Under the pieces are notes generated by a model, which saw only the letters and a list, made by a program, of their open reading frames with translations, made no database searches and had not been told where the DNA came from. From NCBI GenBank assembly GCA_022844005.1, contig JALHMN010000019.1, positions 1 through 42,934 on the forward strand: DNA of 42,934 nt. The letters run 5' to 3'. Positions 7,596 to 20,117 of this stretch are shown here, one piece after another. How positions within the stretch are numbered: the first letter of the stretch is position 1; every line of letters starts with the position of its first letter. The position numbers were made by a program, and so were the translations under genes. This DNA is from a bacterium. Lineage in GTDB: Bacteria > Pseudomonadota > Alphaproteobacteria > Ferrovibrionales > Ferrovibrionaceae.

Positions 7596-8909
7596 ATGTC
7601 AATTCGCGTAATGGGCGCGCTGTGCGCAGCGCTTCTCGTTGTCACGCATGCAAACGGAGCCTGGTCGCAAACTGCGCCAACGGCAGCGCAACGCGCGTCA
7701 ACCAGCGGTCAGCAGCACGCGCCCAAAGGGATACTTACCCTTCGTCAGGCTCTACAGCAGGCGGTGAACGCCAGCCCGCGCATCGACATCGCTGACCGCA
7801 ACATCGGTATGGCCGATGGCCGCCGCCGTCAGGCCGGCGCAATGCCCAATCCGACGATAGGCTTCGAAATCGACAATTTCGCGCCGGGCAATTCCGAGAA
7901 TGTCGGCGGTGCCGAGACGACGCTGATGCTTAGCCAGCTCATTGAGTTGGGCGGCAAGCGCGACGCGCGTGTATCCGCAGCACTGGGCGATGCAGATGCG
8001 ATGAAGTGGGAGAAGGATGCGACCCGGCTGGAACTCCTTTCGGAAACGACGCTCGCCTTCGTCGAGGCACTTTCGGTGCAGCGGCGTATCCAGATTTTGG
8101 AGCGTCAGGCGGCCACCCTTGAACGGCTTGTGCCGCTGATGCAGCGCCGCGTCGATGCGGGTGCTTCGTCGCCGTCCGAAGTCACGCGAACCCAGACCGC
8201 GGTCGGCGTGACGAGACTGGAACGCGAACGCGCGCGCCTGGCTTTTGCGGTAGCTCGGAGGGAGCTCACTGGATTAATGGGGCGTGATCTCCCAGCCTTT
8301 ACGTCTGTTTCCGGCGACTTTAATCGTCTTGTCCGTCCTGCACCGCTCGAAGTCTTGATCAAGGCGATCGACGACAATCCGCAGCTCATGCGCTGGACGG
8401 CCATACGGGCCCAACGTGACGGCGAACTCTTGGTCGCACGCCTAAAGCCCATTCCCGACGTTACGGCCAGCGTAGGCTGGCGCTACTACTCCGACACCCA
8501 GCAGAGTGCCGTCCGACTGGGCGTTTCGATGCCGTTTCCAGTGTTGGATAGAAACCGGGGCGGAATCCAAGAAGCGCAAGAAAACTCTCGCAAAGCCCAT
8601 GCGGAGCGAGCCTCCAACCGGCTCGCCCTGATTACAGTCGTGGCGAAAGCACACGACACCGCAACCAACCAGCTCATCCAGCTTGATCTCATTCGCAAGA
8701 CGATCTTGCCCGCGGCACGCCAGACTTACGCGACCATCGAAACGGGGTACGGCCAGGGACGCTTCACCGTGCTGGAAATCCTGGACGCTTATCAGACTGT
8801 CGCCGACGCGGAGCTGAAGGAGCACGAGGCGCTGACGAGCTTCCATTCGGCCGTTGCCACAATCGAGGGACTCACCGCGAGCCCCGTGAACGTTACGAGG
8901 GCACGATGA
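7596..8909 (+). CDS. czcC: CzcC-like outer-membrane efflux channel (TolC family)
   Basis: A 437-residue outer-membrane factor of an HME-RND tripartite pump. It has a signal peptide (ALCAALLVVTHANGAWSQ), then two repeated TolC/OEP halves with long coiled coils. The segments LTLRQALQQAVNASPRI, ANPTIGFEID-like and GRFTVLEILDAYQ are typical of CzcC. It lacks a lipobox near the N-terminus, so it is not lipidated, unlike the copper channel at 31407. Its stop overlaps the czcB start (ATGA). Role: final channel exporting Co/Zn/Cd from the periplasm to outside. Confidence 0.93.
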   Translation: MSIRVMGALCAALLVVTHANGAWSQTAPTAAQRASTSGQQHAPKGILTLRQALQQAVNASPRIDIADRNIGMADGRRRQAGAMPNPTIGFEIDNFAPGNSENVGGAETTLMLSQLIELGGKRDARVSAALGDADAMKWEKDATRLELLSETTLAFVEALSVQRRIQILERQAATLERLVPLMQRRVDAGASSPSEVTRTQTAVGVTRLERERARLAFAVARRELTGLMGRDLPAFTSVSGDFNRLVRPAPLEVLIKAIDDNPQLMRWTAIRAQRDGELLVARLKPIPDVTASVGWRYYSDTQQSAVRLGVSMPFPVLDRNRGGIQEAQENSRKAHAERASNRLALITVVAKAHDTATNQLIQLDLIRKTILPAARQTYATIETGYGQGRFTVLEILDAYQTVADAELKEHEALTSFHSAVATIEGLTASPVNVTRAR

Positions 8910-9889
8910 TGAATTTTGCAAAGAAGGCGCTAGGCTATTTGACGGTGGCAGTCATATGCGCCGGCATTTTGGCCGCCGCCGGCTATTACGTCTTCGATAC
9001 GCGATTTGCCAACCAGTCCAGAGCCGCCGCCGGCGCCAAAGGCGGACACGGCGAGAAGGAAGGGGACAGCCACGATGAGGGTGTGAAGCTCACCGATGCG
9101 CAGGTGACGGCCGCAGGTATCGAGCTGCTGACAGCAAGTCCCCGGGAACTGCGCGATACTCTGCAGCTGAATGGCACGGTGCAGCCCAACCAAGAGACCC
9201 TGGTCAAGGTGACCCCACGCTTCCCCGGCGTCATCCGCAGCATGCGCAAGCGGCTGGGCGACAAGGCTAAGAAAGACGATGTGCTCGCGAGCGTCGAGAG
9301 CAACCAGAGCCTGACCGTTTATGAACTCAAAGCACCGATCGACGGCACCGTGATCGACCGCGACGGCACGCTGGGTGAGTTCGCATCGGAAGCGCGGCCG
9401 ATCTTTACTATCGCCGACCTCTCCTCGATGTGGGTCGATTTCGCGGTGTTCCGGAAGGACTTCTCGAAAGTCCGGATCGGGGACGCTGTTTCCATCGACG
9501 TTGGCGACGGCGGTGCACCCATCGAAGCCAAGATCGACTACCTTTCGCCAATCGGCGCTAGCGATACGCAATCGGCCATAGCGCGGGCAATCGTTCCCAA
9601 CAGTGGACGCCTGCGTCCGGGCTTGTTCGTCGACGGAAAGGTCGTCCTGTCGGCGCGCCCAGTCGATGTCGCCGTCAGTACAAACGCTCTTCAAACGCTC
9701 GAAGGCAAAAACGTCGTCTTCGTTCGCAACGGCGAAACGTTCGAGGCGAGAGAGGTCGAACTAGGTAATCGGGATGCCGATTGGGCAGAAGTTATATTCG
9801 GCCTCGTCGCCGGTGACGTTTATGCAGCCAAGAATAGCTTCGTGATCAAGGCGGAGATCGGCAAGGCCGGCGCCGCTCACGAACATTGA
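8906..9889 (+). CDS. czcB: CzcB-like periplasmic adaptor (membrane fusion protein)
   Basis: A 327-residue RND adaptor. It has an N-terminal membrane anchor (YLTVAVICAGILAAAGYYVF), a His/Asp/Glu-rich segment soon after (GGHGEKEGDSHDEG) that could bind Zn, then the lipoyl/barrel-sandwich region (PGVIRSMRKRLGDKAKKDDV ... YELKAPIDGTVIDRDGTLGE) and beta-barrel domain. It is shorter than classical CzcB because it lacks a long helical hairpin. ATG 8906 overlaps the czcC stop; a second ATG at 8909 is possible. It connects CzcA to CzcC. Confidence 0.92.
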   Translation: MMNFAKKALGYLTVAVICAGILAAAGYYVFDTRFANQSRAAAGAKGGHGEKEGDSHDEGVKLTDAQVTAAGIELLTASPRELRDTLQLNGTVQPNQETLVKVTPRFPGVIRSMRKRLGDKAKKDDVLASVESNQSLTVYELKAPIDGTVIDRDGTLGEFASEARPIFTIADLSSMWVDFAVFRKDFSKVRIGDAVSIDVGDGGAPIEAKIDYLSPIGASDTQSAIARAIVPNSGRLRPGLFVDGKVVLSARPVDVAVSTNALQTLEGKNVVFVRNGETFEAREVELGNRDADWAEVIFGLVAGDVYAAKNSFVIKAEIGKAGAAHEH

Positions 9890-13470
<3,581 letters not shown>

Positions 13471-13482
13471 GGGAGTCAAGGA

Positions 13483-13506
13483 GCGGCAGTCCCGCGGGGC
13501 TGCCGC
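13483..13506 (+). promoter_or_regulatory. Strong GC hairpin between czc genes and the cyclase
   Basis: GCGGCAG (13483-13489) pairs perfectly with CTGCCGC (13500-13506), and the loop itself (TCCCGCGGGG) can pair further. It starts 13 bases after the preceding stop. No T-run follows, so it may reduce rather than end transcription into the cyclase gene, or stabilise the upstream mRNA. Confidence 0.4.
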
Positions 13507-13565
13507 GTCCCCACCTATCGTTCCGAATGGAACAGCTGCCCCATCTCCAGGGCGGTCGACAGGAA

Positions 13566-14888
13566 ATGTACTCGCAAATAATGCTTAGTGTCGTGGCAGA
13601 GAAATTGTCGCTGAACGCCGGTGAGCGCCGCTGGCATCGCGAGCGCAGATCGGCTTGGCTGCGCCTCGTGGCCCTCGCGATATTGGTTGTGAATCTCGGG
13701 CTCGCTGGCAAGCAGGACAGCGGAATCGTCCATGCGAACGTCGTCGTTGTCTACGGCGTCCTGACGATCATAGCTTTGATTCTCGCAGAACTCCGAAGAG
13801 GGACGACGTGGCTCTCTTGGTTCTATGTGGTTATGGATGCAATGCTCGTTGTCATTCTCTTTCACGAGCATCTCTTTGCGCCCGGCAAGGATCTCGATCA
13901 CACGCTCACGGCACCGTCGCTCGCAATCGGCTTCGTTCTGCTGACCCATGTTGCCCTCCGTCTACGGCCGGTGCTTGTTTTCCTGTTCTCAGGTTTGGTA
14001 ATTTTGGGTTGGCTGGCATTGCTGACTGTCGCGGTGGAAGCCTACTTGGGAAAGGGCGCGGCCCACGCGCTCGATTGGTCAGCGTTTCTCACGGAAGCGG
14101 CACTCGCCGCAGCGTTCGGCTTTGCCGCGCTGGTTTGCGGTTTGCTCACCCACGATCACAATGTCCTCCTGAGCACTGCGGTCCTGGCGGAACGACGGCG
14201 CGCCAATCTCAGTCGCTTCTTCTCGCCGACTGTCTTGACGGAGCTGCAAGCGACAGGAACCTCACTTGACCTCGGTCGACGCGAAGTGGCTGTGATGTTC
14301 GTCGACCTGCGCGGGTTCACGAGTCTGAGCGAGACGATCCCCTTGGAAATGCTGGCCAGGCTCCTAGCTGAATTCCGGGAACTGGTAACGCGCGAAGTAT
14401 TCGCGCACGGAGGCATGATCGACAAGTTCATAGGCGATGGAGTGATGGCGGCCTTTGGCCAGCCGAAATCAACGGCGGACGATGCTGCACGCGCCTTGGA
14501 ATGCGCCGTCCATCTGAGTCGTAGGCTGCATGACTGGTCCGAGATGCGGCGGCGCCGGGGCGACGTGAATCCTCGCGCTGGTATCGGTCTGCATTTTGGT
14601 ACTGCGATAGGCGGCGTCCTCCGCAGTGGCTCGCATGACGAGTTCACCCTCGTGGGCGACGCGGTCAACGTCGCGCAGCGCCTGGAAAGATTGTGCAAAC
14701 CCCTGGACGCGTCGATCGTTGCGTCATGGGAGGTCGTCGAAGCAGGCGATGGAAGAGAGCTAACCGACTGGAAGTACGAGAACGGAGTTGAAATCGAAGG
14801 GCGCAGTAGGCGAATGCGCATCGCTTATGTTCCGAACGAAGTGGGGAGAGTGACGGGGGAATTGATTCAGCAAGGAGTCTGCCGATGA
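13566..14888 (+). CDS. Membrane-bound class III adenylate cyclase
   Basis: About 440 residues. The N-terminal half is an integral membrane sensor-like domain with about six helices and a conserved FHEHLFA ... DHTLTAPSLAIGF segment. It is followed by a linker (ERRRANLSRFFSPTVLTEL) and a C-terminal cyclase domain from about residue 240. Catalytic residues are complete: metal Asp in VMFVDLRGFTSLSE, Lys and the second Asp in IDKFIGDGVMAAFG, and Asp/Asn/Arg in LVGDAVNVAQRLE; Lys plus Asp indicate ATP rather than GTP. It makes cAMP in the cytoplasm. Start is uncertain (13527, 13566 or 13581); similarity to the partial paralogue at 27280-27870 begins at 13581. It sits between two paralogous periplasmic-protein genes in a metal operon, so metal-responsive cAMP signalling is inferred. 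Confidence 0.88.
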   Translation: MYSQIMLSVVAEKLSLNAGERRWHRERRSAWLRLVALAILVVNLGLAGKQDSGIVHANVVVVYGVLTIIALILAELRRGTTWLSWFYVVMDAMLVVILFHEHLFAPGKDLDHTLTAPSLAIGFVLLTHVALRLRPVLVFLFSGLVILGWLALLTVAVEAYLGKGAAHALDWSAFLTEAALAAAFGFAALVCGLLTHDHNVLLSTAVLAERRRANLSRFFSPTVLTELQATGTSLDLGRREVAVMFVDLRGFTSLSETIPLEMLARLLAEFRELVTREVFAHGGMIDKFIGDGVMAAFGQPKSTADDAARALECAVHLSRRLHDWSEMRRRRGDVNPRAGIGLHFGTAIGGVLRSGSHDEFTLVGDAVNVAQRLERLCKPLDASIVASWEVVEAGDGRELTDWKYENGVEIEGRSRRMRIAYVPNEVGRVTGELIQQGVCR

Positions 14889-15253
14889 AAGCGTTTGTAT
14901 TGATTGCCGCGTTGTTTCTGCTTTCGAACTTGTCGCAGGCCCAGGACGGCAGAGACATTGTCACCGGCCCTCATGACGGCAAGATGCAGGAAATTGCCGA
15001 TGTGGAGGTAGAACTGCTGGTAAGCGAACGCGAAGTAACGCTTTGCCTGTGCCGTCAGAACGCACCGATCGATACGAGCAACTACAAGGCCATCGTGACT
15101 GTCGTTTCGGGGGCGAGCCGCGAGCAGATCGTGCTTCGGCCCACCACCGCGGGCAGGTTGGGAGGGAGCAGCACATCAGCGCTGCGGCCATATTCCGTCT
15201 TGTCACTAGAACTGACCTCACCGAGCGGCACGACAGGCACTATCAGGTTTTAG
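14885..15253 (+). CDS. Small periplasmic protein, paralogue of 13099
   Basis: A 122-residue protein with a signal peptide (LIAALFLLSNLSQAQ) and a beta-rich body: GPHDGKMQEIADVEVELLV ... VVSGASREQIVL ... TSPSGTTGTIRF. The pattern matches the czcA-linked protein at 13099-13470, but the N-terminal His are lost and a CLC motif (TLCLCRQN) is present. It is translationally coupled to the cyclase (ATGA overlap at 14885-14888) and 11 bases before the P1B-4 ATPase. The coupling suggests it works with the cyclase or the ATPase, perhaps as a periplasmic metal-binding partner; this is inference. Confidence 0.72.
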   Translation: MKAFVLIAALFLLSNLSQAQDGRDIVTGPHDGKMQEIADVEVELLVSEREVTLCLCRQNAPIDTSNYKAIVTVVSGASREQIVLRPTTAGRLGGSSTSALRPYSVLSLELTSPSGTTGTIRF

Positions 15254-15264
15254 GAAGACATCTC

Positions 15265-17313
15265 ATGCCGACCCGATCCCCAACGAACGAAACGCCGAAA
15301 CCACATTCGCACTCTCATGCGAAGGGAGAGCCGCACGGGGAGAAGGGAAGTAGGCATACACATTCACATGCGGGCTTCCTTGGTCGGTATGCCGAGTTGA
15401 TCCTATCGCTCGGGAGCGGACTGCTGGTGGGCTTAGGCTTCGCGATCGAACAAGGGGAATGGGCACCCGATTGGGTATCGCTGGCACTCTATTGCGGGGC
15501 TTATCTGGCGGGCGGCTCCTACACTTTACGCGAAGCCTTTGAAAACATACGCCGCGGCAGGTTCGAGATCGACACGCTTATGCTGGTGGCGGCGGCGGGC
15601 GCGGCGGCCATTGGCGCCTGGGCCGAAGGCGCATTGCTTCTGTTCTTATTCAGCCTTGGACATGCGCTTGAGCACTTTGCCATGGGCCGGGCTACGCAGG
15701 CCATAGAAGCCCTTGCCGAGCTTGCGCCCCAGACTGCGACCGTGAAGCGTGACGGACAGACGCATGAGATTCCGGTTGATCAATTGACCGTTGGGGAAGT
15801 CGTCGTCGTGCGGCCGAACGAACGACTACCTGCGGATGGCTTCGTGATCCAGGGACAGTCGAGCGTAAACCAGGCGCCTGTAACGGGCGAAAGCATTCCG
15901 GTCGACAAACAGCCCGTTCCAGACCTCGACATCGCACGGACTAGACCGGAGATCATTGCCTCTTCGTCGCGTGTCTTCGCAGGGACCATTAATGGCTCGG
16001 GGGCGCTCGAAGTCCAGGTGACGCGCAAGGCAAGTGAGACCGTTCTGGCGAAGGTCGTCAAGATGGTCAGCGAGGCGGAGTCTCGCAAGTCGCCTACGCA
16101 ACGCTTCACCGACAGGTTTCAGCGGTTCTTCGTTCCAGCCGTCTTGATCCTGGCCGTCTTGCTGTTAGGGGCGGGGCTGGTCGTCGACGAACCGTTTGCC
16201 GCGAGTTTCTACAGGTCAATGGCGGTTCTTGTTGCCGCCAGCCCTTGTGCGCTGGCTATCGCAACGCCAAGTGCCGTGCTCTCGGGCGTTGCACGAGCGG
16301 CTCGGGGCGGCGTTCTCATCAAGGGCGGCGCGCCACTCGAAGCATTGGGCGCCGTCCGCGCCATCGCATTCGACAAGACGGGTACCCTGACCGAGGGAAC
16401 CCCTCGCATCACCGACGTTGAGCCAGTGGAAGAGGTAACGGCCGAGGAGTTGCTGGCAGTCGCGGTGGCCGTGGAATCCGCCAGCGACCATCCTCTGGCG
16501 CTCGCGATTGTGCAGGACGGACGTCAGCGCCTTGGGAATCGAACGCTGGAGCCCGCGAGCGACGTGCGGAGCCTCACCGGCCGCGGCGTCCAGGCTAAGA
16601 TCGGTGGCGATGTCGTGTGGATCGGGAAAGCGGAGATGTTCGGCGCGGATGGTGTACCAGCTATCAGTCCTGCCGCCAGGTCCGCGATCGAATCACTCCG
16701 CAATTCTGGGCGGACAACGATGGTGATCAAGAAGGGGGAGAGGGATCTCGGCGTCATCGGGCTGATGGACTCGCCGCGATCGGCCGCACGGCAGGTGATC
16801 GTTCGGCTGCGTGAACTGGGTATTCGCCGCATGGTGATGCTTTCGGGTGATCATCAGAAAGTAGCAGATGCGATCGCTAGCGAAGTTGGCCTCGATGACG
16901 CCCGCGGTGATCTTATGCCCGAGGACAAGGTCAAGATCATTGGTGTTCTTAAGGAGGAGTCGCGGCTGATCGCGATGGTCGGAGACGGTGTCAATGATGC
17001 TCCGGCCATGGCGGCCTCTACGGTTGGCATCGCCATGGGCGCTGCAGGTTCCGATGTGGCGCTGGAAACTGCGGATGTTGCCTTGATGGCAGACAGGCTT
17101 GAGCATCTTCCCTTTGTCGTTGGTCTCAGCCGATATACGCGCTCCATCATCCTGCAAAACCTGTTCGTCAGTCTCGGTGTGGTGGCACTGCTGGTACCGG
17201 CGACAATCTTCGGCCTGGGAATAGGACCGGCTGTCGCGGTCCACGAAGGATCCACGCTGCTTGTCGTCATAAATGCGCTGAGAATACTGGCATATCGGAG
17301 TGACGCCCCGTGA
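15265..17313 (+). CDS. P1B-4-type metal-exporting ATPase (CzcP/CoaT/CtpD-like)
   Basis: A 682-residue P-type ATPase. The N-terminus is His-rich (residues 11-36, with HSHSHAKGEPHGEKG) and has no HMA domain. The membrane-metal motif is SPC (AASPCALAIATP, near residue 325) instead of CPC, and the last helices carry HEGSTLLVVINALR. SPC plus HEG is the P1B-4 signature, a group reported to move Co, Fe(II), Zn or Cd. Also visible are TGES (PVTGESIPV), DKTGTLT (catalytic Asp near 370), HP (SDHPLALA) and [11 protein letters not shown] 15265 is chosen for its AGGAAGA site 11 bases after the previous stop; the frame is open further upstream but that part overlaps the preceding gene. In czc clusters such ATPases (CzcP) feed metal to the periplasm for CzcCBA. 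Confidence 0.92.
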   Translation: MPTRSPTNETPKPHSHSHAKGEPHGEKGSRHTHSHAGFLGRYAELILSLGSGLLVGLGFAIEQGEWAPDWVSLALYCGAYLAGGSYTLREAFENIRRGRFEIDTLMLVAAAGAAAIGAWAEGALLLFLFSLGHALEHFAMGRATQAIEALAELAPQTATVKRDGQTHEIPVDQLTVGEVVVVRPNERLPADGFVIQGQSSVNQAPVTGESIPVDKQPVPDLDIARTRPEIIASSSRVFAGTINGSGALEVQVTRKASETVLAKVVKMVSEAESRKSPTQRFTDRFQRFFVPAVLILAVLLLGAGLVVDEPFAASFYRSMAVLVAASPCALAIATPSAVLSGVARAARGGVLIKGGAPLEALGAVRAIAFDKTGTLTEGTPRITDVEPVEEVTAEELLAVAVAVESASDHPLALAIVQDGRQRLGNRTLEPASDVRSLTGRGVQAKIGGDVVWIGKAEMFGADGVPAISPAARSAIESLRNSGRTTMVIKKGERDLGVIGLMDSPRSAARQVIVRLRELGIRRMVMLSGDHQKVADAIASEVGLDDARGDLMPEDKVKIIGVLKEESRLIAMVGDGVNDAPAMAASTVGIAMGAAGSDVALETADVALMADRLEHLPFVVGLSRYTRSIILQNLFVSLGVVALLVPATIFGLGIGPAVAVHEGSTLLVVINALRILAYRSDAP

Positions 17314-17560
17314 CCAAAGAGCGGTCGGCTCTCTCCAAGCAGATGGAGGAGGGTGCATACAGTCTCAACCCAAAGATCCTTTGGATGTGCATGTGGGGAA
17401 GCAACTCCGCCGACGGCGCTGCGCCCTTGGAATCCGATTGATGAAGTTCAGCAAGAATGTGGGTGTAAGCGTACGACAGCTTCAAAGCTTCGAAAGCGGA
17501 AGCAACAGGGGCATAGCCCGGCGACTAACCCAATACCTAAGGTTCAGGAGTATCCTATGA
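17300..17560 (+). pseudogene. Decayed XRE-type helix-turn-helix regulator (remnant)
   Basis: The frame holds LDVHVGKQLRRRR, then FSKNVGVSVRQLQSFESGSN and ARRLTQY, the order of an XRE/Cro-CI helix-turn-helix (homologues read like DVHVGRRLRQRR ... LGVSFQQVQKYERGSNR). The turn region is degraded and the C-terminus runs into the next gene, so this is likely a broken fragment. A TTG at 17381 or GTG at 17300 could start it. It overlaps the ends of both neighbours. Confidence 0.4.
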
Positions 17561-17907
17561 GACGACTCACCTATGCATTCGCGCTACTTGCGCTGACGGG
17601 ATGCTCTGGCACAGTGCCCGCATCGGGCGAAACCTCTGACGGCGAGACGTTCACTGGCACCTTTAGCCGGCGATCCGATGGCATTGGAGGCGTGGTGCTG
17701 TTGCGCAGCGACAAGGGCGCGAGCTGCGAAGGTCGATGGAATCTCGACGAGGATCAGACCGGCTCGGCGGTCGTGGTCTGCAGTGACGGCCGATCCGGAA
17801 CTGCGGAGCTTTCGGCCCAAGAAGCCAACGGCACGATGAAGGGTATGCTTGGAGGAAAGCCCTTCAAGGGGACTTTTCAGGATCCCATCCGCGTCCACGC
17901 GGAATAA
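17557..17907 (+). CDS. Small lipoprotein of unknown function
   Basis: A 116-residue protein with a lipoprotein signal (FALLALTGC, Cys16) and a strong AGGAG ribosome site seven bases before the ATG. The mature part is beta-rich with repeated G-T-F/G patterns (GETFTGTFSRRSDG, SCEGRWNLDED, MKGMLGGKPFKGTFQD), resembling a small barrel with two Cys. I do not recognise a named family. It follows the P1B-4 ATPase and the XRE remnant and may be the last gene of the czc module. Confidence 0.65.
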   Translation: MRRLTYAFALLALTGCSGTVPASGETSDGETFTGTFSRRSDGIGGVVLLRSDKGASCEGRWNLDEDQTGSAVVVCSDGRSGTAELSAQEANGTMKGMLGGKPFKGTFQDPIRVHAE

Positions 17908-18252
17908 CTTGTTCGGCGATGACGTGGCCGTCCCTCGCAACCGGAATCGAGGGCCATTCGGTCGGTGTGGTCCATACATCAGATAGACTCGTCACCATCT
18001 GCGGACAATCTTCCAGGGGAACCGGGCGAGGCCACCCATTTGCACTACGTCGAAGCGTTTCAGTACCCATCGGGTGCCGTGCGCCTCGAATTTGCGTTCA
18101 CCCAATTTCTCGGCCGCAGCCGGCTGCGCCCTGTTTTGTGGGAAGCCTGACCTCGATCAGTGCCTCCCGATCAGCTATTCCCTGTCCGTTTCTTCTCGGT
18201 ACTTTTTGTCGGTGAGCGCGACGTCACGAGCTTCGGAAGGCGATGCATAGGC
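17908..18252. other. Gap left of the IS630 element
   Basis: No convincing gene. A 61-residue frame at 17965-18150 (ending VRLEFAFTQFLGRSRL...) has some protein-like character and could be a 3' gene remnant cut by the IS insertion, but nothing is recognisable. No clear terminator with a T-run is seen. Confidence 0.35.
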
Positions 18253-19402
18253 TAGTGGATCTCGTCTAACATTTGAGTCCCGCTGAGGATTCCCTCTGCG
18301 GGTCGGGCATGCGAGTCTGTCGCATGCGACCAGGAATATCCATTACGCTCAAGCCGGCCGTCCGGCGCCGCCTCGCGGCGCTGGCGAGGGACCGCAACGC
18401 CGCCCACAAGCAAGTGTGGCGGGCCGAGATCGTGCTGCTGAGCGCTGCCGGGATCGGTACCAACGAGATCATGCGCCGGACCGGCAAGTCCAAGACCTGC
18501 GTCTGGCGCTGGCAGGAACGCTTCATGCAGGAAGGCTACGAGGGCTTGCTGCGCGACAAGACGCGGCCGTCGCGCATCCCTGCGCTTGGGACCAACGTCG
18601 CCGAGCGCGTCGTCGCGCTCAGCCAAACCGAGCCTCCTGCCGAGGCGACCCAATGGACTGCGGCCATGATGGCGAAGGCCGTCGATATCAGCGCCAGTTC
18701 CGTCCACCGTATCTGGCGCGAACACGGCCTTCAGCCGCACCGCATCAAGCAGTTCAAGCTGTCCACCGACCCGCGGTTCGTCGCCAAGCTGCGCGACATT
18801 GTCGGCCTCTACGTCGATCCACCCGCCCACGCTGTCGTCCTCTCGGTCGACGAGAAGAGCCAGATCCAGGCGCTCGACCGTACCCAGCCGGGCCTGCCCA
18901 TGAAGCCGGGACGCGCCGGAACGATGACCCACGACTACAAGCGCCACGGCACGACGACACTGTTCGCCGCCCTCAATGTCCTCGACGGCACCGTCATTGG
19001 CCGCAACATGCAGCGTCATCGCCACCAGGAGTTCATTCGCTTCCTCAATACCGTCGAGGCGCAGGTCCCGAGGCGAAAGACGATCCATGCCATCGTCGAC
19101 AACTATGCCACCCACAAGCATCCGAAAGTGCAGCAATGGCTCGCCCGCCATCCGCGGTGAACCTTCCACTTCACGCCAACATCGGCGTCCTGGCTCAATG
19201 CCGTCGAAGGCTTCTTCGCAAAGCTCTCACGACGTCGGCTCAAACGCGGCGTCTTCCGATCCCTCACCGACCTTCAGGCCGCCATCAATCGCTTCGTCGC
19301 CGAAACCAACAACGACCCAAAGCCCTTCGTCTGGACCGCCGATCCCAAAAAGATCATCGCCGCCGTCAGAAGAGGGTACCAAGTGTTAGATTCGTTCCAC
19401 TA
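18253..19402 (+). mobile_element. IS630-family insertion sequence, about 1.15 kb
   Basis: The element 18255-19400 is bounded by TA at 18253-18254 and 19401-19402, the TA target duplication of IS630/mariner elements. The ends form imperfect inverted repeats of about 29 bases: both start TAGTGGA, share CTAACA and TTG blocks in register and finish in CCC. It encodes one DDE transposase that carries an internal stop. It separates the czc module from the arsenic/mercury patchwork. Confidence 0.88.
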
Positions 19403-19403
19403 G
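18324..19403 (+). pseudogene. IS630-family transposase with internal TGA
   Basis: The N-terminal part has two helix-turn-helix units (VWRAEIVLLSAAGIGTNEIM, KSKTCVWRWQERF) and the DDE catalytic segments (VVLSVDEKSQIQALDRTQP, HAIVDNYATHKHPKV). A TGA at 19158-19160 interrupts the frame where IS630 proteins have Trp (HPR-W-TFHFTPTSASWLNAVE). The same frame continues through the final catalytic Glu region to TAG 19401-19403, whose first two bases are the TA target copy. A single G-to-A change therefore splits an otherwise intact gene of about 359 codons. It is probably inactive unless the stop is read through. Confidence 0.85.
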
Positions 19404-19460
19404 GTGACATCAGACTTCTCGGCACTCTTTTGACGAGCCTAGAGGCTAACAGAAGATGGA

Positions 19461-19489
19461 CCTTCAGGATGTCCCTCGGACACTGAAGG
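19461..19489 (-). terminator. Hairpin downstream of arsR
   Basis: CCTTCAG (19461-19467) pairs with CTGAAGG (19483-19489), and TGTCC/GGACA pair inside, giving a long interrupted stem, 27 bases past the arsR stop on the minus strand. No clear T-run follows, so the terminator call is tentative. Confidence 0.35.
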
Positions 19490-19515
19490 CGAGGGCATCG
19501 CTCTCGCCGGCGGCA

Positions 19516-19920
19516 CTAAGCTGCTTTCCGTCGCAACGGCCGCTTTGTTACTGCCATGGCGATCGGCAACGACTTCGTCGGTCGGCCAGTGCATTTCGCG
19601 AACAGCGCGATGGCCCTGTCACACACCGCGCAATGTTCTTCGCAGCAGTCGTGCATCAGAAACGCGACGAGGTCGGACAGCGCAGAGAAGATCGCTCTGT
19701 AGATGATCGATCGCCCCTCGCGCCGGCTTTCGATCAAGCCGGCCTTTGTGAGCTGATGGAGGTGGAAGGAGATGCGCGAAGCCGAGGCGCCGTCCAAAGC
19801 TTCTGCAATCGCCCCTGCAGAACGACCGTCCGCGCCGGTGACCACGAGCATCCGAACGATTCTTAGACGGGTCTGGTTTGAGATGGCCGCGAACGCGTCC
19901 AGAGCTTGATTTTCTTCCAT
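19516..19920 (-). CDS. arsR: ArsR-family metalloregulator
   Basis: A 134-residue ArsR/SmtB winged-helix repressor. The segment DAFAAISNQTRLRIVRMLV is the typical start, the recognition helix region is ASASRISFHLHQLTKAGLIE, and the wing is SRREGRSIIYRA. The usual CVC-type arsenic site in helix 3 is absent, but Cys are clustered at the C-terminus (HDCCEEHCAVC and a later KC), a pattern of ArsR proteins with C-terminal As(III) sites. It faces the ACR3-like gene across a gap of about 200 bases. A decayed copy of the same gene lies at 24355-24645. Unbound, it would repress its own and the pump promoter. Confidence 0.85.
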   Translation of the reverse strand: MEENQALDAFAAISNQTRLRIVRMLVVTGADGRSAGAIAEALDGASASRISFHLHQLTKAGLIESRREGRSIIYRAIFSALSDLVAFLMHDCCEEHCAVCDRAIALFAKCTGRPTKSLPIAMAVTKRPLRRKAA

Positions 19921-20117
19921 TTGTCGCTCAATAGTTCAACATGATTTGAAATGTATCTGTTCTCTCCGGGGCAGCGCAAACAGGGCCAATGGATGAACCA
20001 TGACCGGATCGCCACGCGCGGGCCAGCAATCGGCTCCGCTTCGTGGCTGCACAAGCTGACTTGTGTTGAGGCGCCAATACGCCGCAATCGCGAAGCTCCG
20101 GCGGGGAAGCACTCGGC

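Noticed and set aside
15043..15264. Long N-terminal extension of the P1B-4 ATPase
   Set aside because: It is the shadow of the small periplasmic protein at 14885-15253; ATG 15265 has a ribosome site.
18252..19169. Minus-strand open frame across the IS630 element
   Set aside because: Antisense of the DDE transposase; no recognisable protein features.
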